From assembly GCA_030523505.1 (NCBI GenBank), contig JAUNIK010000062.1, forward strand, positions 1 to 10,454: DNA of 10,454 nt, given 5' to 3'. The stretch is from Prevotellaceae bacterium (lineage in GTDB: Bacteria > Bacteroidota > Bacteroidia > Bacteroidales > Bacteroidaceae). The notes beneath the pieces were generated by a model. It saw only the letters and a program-made list of their open reading frames with translations, made no database searches and was not told the DNA's origin. Below, piece after piece: positions 7,408 through 10,454 of this stretch (positions are counted from its first letter, which is position 1; each line of letters begins with the position of its first letter). The translations under genes and the position numbers were made by a program.

Positions 7408-8067
7408 TTAAAACAATCCTTCTTTTGTTGTATGTCCAACGAAGTGCATCTCCAGTGCATCGAGTTCCTCCTCGGTCAGTACATTTGGTTTTGTGCCAGC
7501 CTGGAGAGCCTGATAGACGATGCGACAGCCCATTTCGAAGAACATTGCTCTCTGGAACACATCCTCGAAATCTTTGCCGCACACCACCTGACCGTGCTTC
7601 AGCAACTGAATAGCATTGCGGTTCTTCAATGCTTCGACAACAGCCTCTGCGAGTTCAGGACTGCCAGGACGCATGAATGGAATCTCAGGGATAACACGTC
7701 CTACATGGAGTGGAATCTCTGCTGTGACGTTGATATTGTCTGGACGATCCTCGCAGCATGCAAGGAGTGTTGCGTAAGGGCTCTGGAAATGGAGAACCAC
7801 ATTTACGTCAGGACGGTTGCGCATCACACCAAGGTGGAATACGCTCTCCATAGAAGGTTTGATGCCATTGAGCACCTCACCCGTCTCAACCTTGCATACG
7901 CTGACCTTATCCTCGCTGAGGCTTGGCACCCATGAGCCAGTACCACTGACGAGAGCCTCGTCACCGATACGCCATGACAAGTTACCACTTGAACATATTG
8001 TCAATCCAGCCTCACCCACGCGATGAGCCTGTCTCACAAATTCTTTTATCTCTAAACTTGTAATCAT
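7408..8067 (-). CDS. fucA: L-fuculose-1-phosphate aldolase (class II aldolase/adducin family)
   Basis: This 219-residue cytoplasmic enzyme splits L-fuculose-1-phosphate into dihydroxyacetone phosphate and L-lactaldehyde. The length matches E. coli FucA (215). The N-terminal phosphate-binding part reads CSSGNLSWR (25-33) with SGTGSW (41-46); the catalytic Glu74 is in KPSMES; the zinc site includes His93 (LHFQSP) and His158 (LKHGQVV). The second His of the E. coli H-x-H pair (His94) is replaced by Gln95. I recall the same HFQ pattern in Bacteroides fuc-cluster aldolases, so it may mark a subfamily rather than damage. The ATG at 8067 is directly followed by family sequence (ITSLEIKEFVRQAHRVGEAG). 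It lies 110 nt after fucI, across a folded GC-rich element, and 1 nt before fucK. Rhamnulose-phosphate aldolase is unlikely given the fucI neighbour. Confidence 0.93.
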   Translation of the reverse strand: MITSLEIKEFVRQAHRVGEAGLTICSSGNLSWRIGDEALVSGTGSWVPSLSEDKVSVCKVETGEVLNGIKPSMESVFHLGVMRNRPDVNVVLHFQSPYATLLACCEDRPDNINVTAEIPLHVGRVIPEIPFMRPGSPELAEAVVEALKNRNAIQLLKHGQVVCGKDFEDVFQRAMFFEMGCRIVYQALQAGTKPNVLTEEELDALEMHFVGHTTKEGLF

Positions 8068-8083
8068 AATAGTCTTTATTCGT

Positions 8084-8091
8084 TAAAGGTA
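8084..8091 (-). promoter_or_regulatory. Weak -7-like box before fucA
   Basis: The minus strand reads TACCTTTA, one base from TAnnTTTG, 16 nt before the fucA ATG. The C-rich DNA upstream offers no -33 TTTG. It could give internal initiation for fucA-fucK-fucP, but a leader this short and the mismatch make this doubtful. Confidence 0.2.
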
Positions 8092-8095
8092 TTCA

Positions 8096-8174
8096 CTCCC
8101 CCTGCCCCGAGCGGGGCGCTCGGCTATGCCGCTTCGCTCGTCAGGGCAGAAGAAGGGGGATGGGGGAAAGGGGT
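8096..8174. repeat. GC-rich folded element with G-runs between fucI and fucA
   Basis: Several nested inverted repeats are visible. CCGAGCG (8107-8113) pairs with CGCTCGG (8117-8123) around GGG; CGGC (8121-8124) pairs with GCCG (8128-8131) around TAT; outer CTGCCC (8102-8107) pairs with GGGCAG (8144-8149); and TCCCCC (8096-8101) can pair with GGGGGA (8155-8160). CGCTCG occurs twice (8117-8122 and 8135-8140), so alternative folds compete. The right edge adds G-runs at 8155-8159, 8162-8166 and 8170-8173, plus GGG at 8144-8146, on the template strand of the operon. It stands out against A/T-rich spacers elsewhere. It may be a REP/BIME-like dispersed repeat acting as an mRNA stabiliser or partial terminator after fucI. 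Confidence 0.7.
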
Positions 8175-8177
8175 AGA

Positions 8178-9995
8178 TTATTTGTATGTTGCTCCAAAAT
8201 TCTCACATGCTCGGAAGTCAGCACCTTCCTTATCCATGCCGAATGCGTTCCATGCTGCTGGGCGGAAAATGTCCTTCTCCTCAACATTATGCATACAAAC
8301 AGGAATGCGTAGCATAGAGCACAGTGTGATAAGGTCGGCACCGATATGTCCGTAAGCTATAGCACCATGGTTGGCACCCCAGTTGTTCATCACGCTGTAA
8401 ACATCCTTGAAGGCATCCTTTCTTGGGTCGAGACGTGGAGCAAACCATGTAGTAGGCCATGTAGGGTCGGTACGCTTGTCGAGGGTGTTGTGAACATCGG
8501 CAGGCAGTTCAACGCTCCATCCCTCAGCAATCTGAAGAACAGGACCGAGACCTGCTACCATGTTCAGACGCAACATTGTCATTGGCATGCCGCCCTTTGT
8601 GAGGAAGTGTGAAGAATAGCCACCACCACGGAAGTAGTCGCGATCGGCAGGCATCCACTGTGTAGCCTTCAGGCAAGCCTCTGCATCAGCATCGGTCATC
8701 TCCCAGTGAGGCTTCATTGTTGGGTTGCCCTCAGCATCGGTCATAGCACCTGTAGCATCGAGGGTGGTAGCACCTGAGTTGATGAGATGGATGAAACCAC
8801 CGGCAGCACCACCTTCTGCTGTCCATCCGGTAACACGCTTCACTGCCTCTGGGCTCCAGTAGGTACGAACATCGGAGAACATCACACCACGGTTGGTGAG
8901 CAGATGACCGAAGAGCATTGATATACCATTGAGGAAGTCGTTCTCAGTAGCGAGCACCTTTGCTTCGCGGATACCGTTCCAGTCGTACGATGAGCACATG
9001 AGCGACTCAGGGAAGTCGAAGTTAGGCTTATAGTCAGTCCACTGACGCTGACCCTGCACACCAGCACAGATAGCATTGTGACCCTTTGCCTCCTCGAGAT
9101 AGCCCATCTCTAGCAGACGAGGGTTGCCCTCCATAAGGTCGCGGATAATCATCATATTCTTTACGGTGAACTCCCAGTCAGCATCCTTCTCCTCGCGGTT
9201 CTTGCCTTTGCCCTTACCATTGAAGCTGGTCATAGGTGTGCCAGGGAAGAGAGGGCGATCCTCGTTGTAGTCGTGACCTTCATTGGTCTTGCAGTACTTC
9301 TCCACCCATGCCATAGCCTTTTCGAACTCCTCATGGTCGTAGATGCCGAAGTCAACACGGCGGAGGATTTCAACAAGGTCAACATACTCTGTACGCATGC
9401 CGAGATAATGCTGCAGGAAGTCAGCATCGACGATAGAACCTGCGATACCCATACAGGTGTTGCCGAGCGAGAGGTAACTCTTTCCGCGCATTGTTGCCAT
9501 TGCGATAGCAGCGCGTGCCCAACGCAGAATCTTTTCTGCTACGTCAGCAGGGATGGTGTTGTCGTTGAGATCCTGAACATCATGTCCATAGATACCGAAA
9601 GCAGGCAACCCCTTCTGTGCATGAGCAGCGAGAACGGCAGCGAGATATACTGCACCTGGGCGCTCTGTTCCGTTGAATCCCCAGACAGCCTTTGGCCAAT
9701 GAGGATGCATGTCCATTGTTTCTGAACCGTAACACCAGCAAGAAGTGACGCTGATGGTGGCACCGACACCTTCACGTTCGAACTTCTCCTGGCAGGCAGC
9801 GCTCTCAGCCACGCGGCCTATGGTAGTATCAGCAATGACACACTCCACTGGCGAACCGTCACCATTACGCAGGTTGCTGCTGATAAGTTCTGCTACTGCA
9901 TGAGCAAGAGCCATGGTCTTTTCTTCAAGACATTCACGAACGCCACCCTGACGACCGTCGATGGTTGGGCGAATACCGATTTTAGGATACTGCAT
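8178..9995 (-). CDS. fucI: L-fucose isomerase
   Basis: This 605-residue cytoplasmic ketol-isomerase converts L-fucose to L-fuculose (the family also accepts D-arabinose) and needs Mn2+. Similarity to E. coli FucI runs over the whole length, from [18 protein letters not shown] at the N-terminus to [13 protein letters not shown]. The metal/catalytic residues align as Glu351 (ATEND; E. coli Glu337), Asp375 (FSDVRTYW; Asp361) and His543 (NWGANHG; His528). Other conserved stretches are [46 protein letters not shown] and [13 protein letters not shown]. Relative to E. coli there is a 15-20-residue lysine-rich insertion around [16 protein letters not shown] placed the start at 9995 (MQYPKIG), not at the upstream in-frame ATG at 10082. 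The 29 extra residues have no family counterpart, and a strong promoter sits at 10041-10073 inside that extension. It is the first gene of the fuc operon. Confidence 0.97.
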   Translation of the reverse strand: MQYPKIGIRPTIDGRQGGVRECLEEKTMALAHAVAELISSNLRNGDGSPVECVIADTTIGRVAESAACQEKFEREGVGATISVTSCWCYGSETMDMHPHWPKAVWGFNGTERPGAVYLAAVLAAHAQKGLPAFGIYGHDVQDLNDNTIPADVAEKILRWARAAIAMATMRGKSYLSLGNTCMGIAGSIVDADFLQHYLGMRTEYVDLVEILRRVDFGIYDHEEFEKAMAWVEKYCKTNEGHDYNEDRPLFPGTPMTSFNGKGKGKNREEKDADWEFTVKNMMIIRDLMEGNPRLLEMGYLEEAKGHNAICAGVQGQRQWTDYKPNFDFPESLMCSSYDWNGIREAKVLATENDFLNGISMLFGHLLTNRGVMFSDVRTYWSPEAVKRVTGWTAEGGAAGGFIHLINSGATTLDATGAMTDAEGNPTMKPHWEMTDADAEACLKATQWMPADRDYFRGGGYSSHFLTKGGMPMTMLRLNMVAGLGPVLQIAEGWSVELPADVHNTLDKRTDPTWPTTWFAPRLDPRKDAFKDVYSVMNNWGANHGAIAYGHIGADLITLCSMLRIPVCMHNVEEKDIFRPAAWNAFGMDKEGADFRACENFGATYK

Positions 9996-10040
9996 AATTA
10001 GGTTTTTAGTTATATTAGTAAGATTATAATTATTTCCCCA

Positions 10041-10073
10041 CAAAGTTAATAAATAAAAATTAAAATCAGCAAA
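10041..10073 (-). promoter_or_regulatory. Promoter of the fuc operon
   Basis: On the minus strand, TTTG (10073-10070) is followed after 21 nt by TAACTTTG (10048-10041). This matches both Bacteroidetes housekeeping elements, -33 TTTG and -7 TAnnTTTG, at accepted spacing. Transcription would begin near 10034, giving a leader of about 40 A/T-rich nt before the fucI ATG at 9995. No regulator operator is obvious within it. Confidence 0.8.
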
Positions 10074-10120
10074 AAGAGGCATCTTTTTTCTATTCTGTAA
10101 CGAGATAGATAGGCTGTTTT

Positions 10121-10159
10121 ATGAAAAAAACAATGCGTAAATGGGTGCTTAATGCCTAA
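10121..10159 (+). pseudogene. 12-codon ORF resembling a lost signal-peptide start
   Basis: The ORF reads MKKTMRKWVLNA then TAA. From memory, MKKTMRKW.L.A is a common opening of exported or lipoprotein precursors in Prevotella/Bacteroides, where it continues into a hydrophobic stretch and a lipobox Cys. Here it ends just where the hydrophobic core should start and runs into the AATGTCN repeats. It is oriented divergently from fucI. It may be a gene remnant or chance. Confidence 0.3.
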
Positions 10160-10179
10160 ATGTCGAATGTCTAATGTCC
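10151..10179. repeat. Tandem AATGTCN heptamers
   Basis: AATGTCG, AATGTCT and AATGTCC stand head-to-tail at 10159-10179, preceded after one extra A by a diverged copy, AATGCCT (10151-10157). They lie about 85 bp upstream of the fuc -33 element. Short tandem runs like this could arise by slippage or serve as a multi-copy protein-binding site. Confidence 0.75.
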
Positions 10180-10235
10180 AAAAATTGCATTTGTGTTTTT
10201 TGCACGTTGTTTAGCTTTATTCGGAAATTCTTTTA

Positions 10236-10331
10236 CATTGATTTTTGGTGCGCATAAAACCGCCGTTTTCTGTATGTCAAAACGCCGTGCGGACAGTATA
10301 AAACCGCTGAAATGAGACCGTCAAATCAATG
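10236..10331. repeat. Nested inverted/direct repeat element upstream of fuc
   Basis: CATTGATTT (10236-10244) and AAATCAATG (10323-10331) form a perfect 9-bp inverted repeat bounding 96 bp. Inside, ATAAAACCGC occurs twice in direct orientation (10254-10263 and 10298-10307, 44 bp apart). CGCCGTTTT (10261-10269) can pair with AAAACGCCG (10279-10287), with one C-C mismatch and a 9-nt loop. On the minus strand a tiny frame reads TENGGFMRTKNQCKRISE, which I recall from small hypothetical proteins predicted in Prevotella intergenic DNA, suggesting a dispersed repeat. That link is unverified. Confidence 0.6.
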
Positions 10332-10454
10332 ATTTTACAGCTCTATTTAGACTGTTTTGTAATCACTTGATTATCAGTTTGTTCTGTTGCTCGATTTTTG
10401 TTGATCTGCAAGTGTGTGCATATTCATTAGGTGTGAATATATTTTACATTATTG

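Larger units (their letters stand above)
10083..10454. other. Long intergenic stretch upstream of the fuc operon, no convincing gene
   Basis: No ORF of credible length is present on either strand. The stretch holds a 12-codon ORF (10121-10159), a short tandem repeat (10159-10179), and a nested repeat element (10236-10331), each listed separately. The rest is A/T-rich with T-runs. In the B. thetaiotaomicron fuc cluster a GntR-type fucR precedes fucI; nothing resembling it is here, though it could lie beyond the window edge. Confidence 0.6.

Noticed and set aside
7407..7460. 18-residue N-terminal extension of FucK
   Set aside because: It overlaps the end of fucA in another frame; the ATG at 7406, 1 nt after the fucA stop, leads straight into the FGGY phosphate loop.
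7147..7935. Plus-strand ORF of 262 codons across fucA and fucK
   Set aside because: It lies entirely antisense to two well-matched enzyme genes, crosses their boundary, and its translation has no recognisable domain. It is a product of the codon bias of the genes on the other strand.
9996..10082. 29-residue N-terminal extension of FucI from an upstream ATG
   Set aside because: The extension has no counterpart in FucI proteins and contains the -33/-7 promoter at 10041-10073, so transcripts would start after that ATG.
1..10454. CRISPR array, tRNA, rRNA, integrase or transposase genes
   Set aside because: I looked for regularly spaced repeats, cloverleaf-like sequences and recombinase motifs on both strands and found none; the repeats present are short and local.

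Overview
The window looks like a chromosome segment of a gut-type Bacteroidales, most likely Prevotella or a close relative. Several signs agree. Starts lack Shine-Dalgarno sequences. Three upstream regions carry a match to the Bacteroidetes -7 box TAnnTTTG, and the one at 10041-10073 also has the -33 TTTG at 21-nt spacing. The gene content is also typical: a Ser-type sulfatase, a DUF1080 protein, a LacI-family regulator, an M3 lipoprotein peptidase, and a fucI-fucA-fucK-fucP cluster resembling that of Bacteroides thetaiotaomicron. The genus is an inference.

Left part (1-2385, plus strand, visibly more A/T at third codon positions): the last 42 residues of an unidentified protein, then 16 nt later a secreted sulfatase related to heparan N-sulfatases. 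The sulfatase ends tail-to-tail, with a 14-bp overlap, against a LacI-family gene that keeps its promoter box and DNA-binding head but lost its sensor domain. Next come about 200 bp of A/T-rich DNA, the C-terminal half of a DUF1080 (3-keto-disaccharide hydrolase-like) protein, and a strong hairpin terminator. This part reads as a worn polysaccharide-utilisation locus edge with at least two rearrangement scars.

Middle (2517-4640, minus strand): a complete M3-family peptidyl-dipeptidase (Dcp) lipoprotein with its own probable promoter.

Right part (4714-10073, minus strand): an L-fucose operon read from right to left: promoter, fucI (isomerase), a 110-nt gap with a GC-rich folded element, fucA (aldolase), fucK (kinase, 1-nt gap), fucP (symporter, 1-nt overlap). 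Together they import L-fucose, isomerise it to L-fuculose, phosphorylate it, and cleave the phosphate ester to DHAP and L-lactaldehyde. No fucR-type regulator and no lactaldehyde reductase/dehydrogenase is in view.

Far right (10083-10454): no convincing gene, but three tandem AATGTCN heptamers, a nested inverted/direct-repeat element, and a 12-codon ORF that looks like a decapitated signal-peptide start.

I did not find a clearly new multi-gene system. The best leads are the truncated regulator with its palindromic shared gene end, the folded element inside the fuc operon, the repeat element upstream of it, and active-site substitutions in FucA and FucP.
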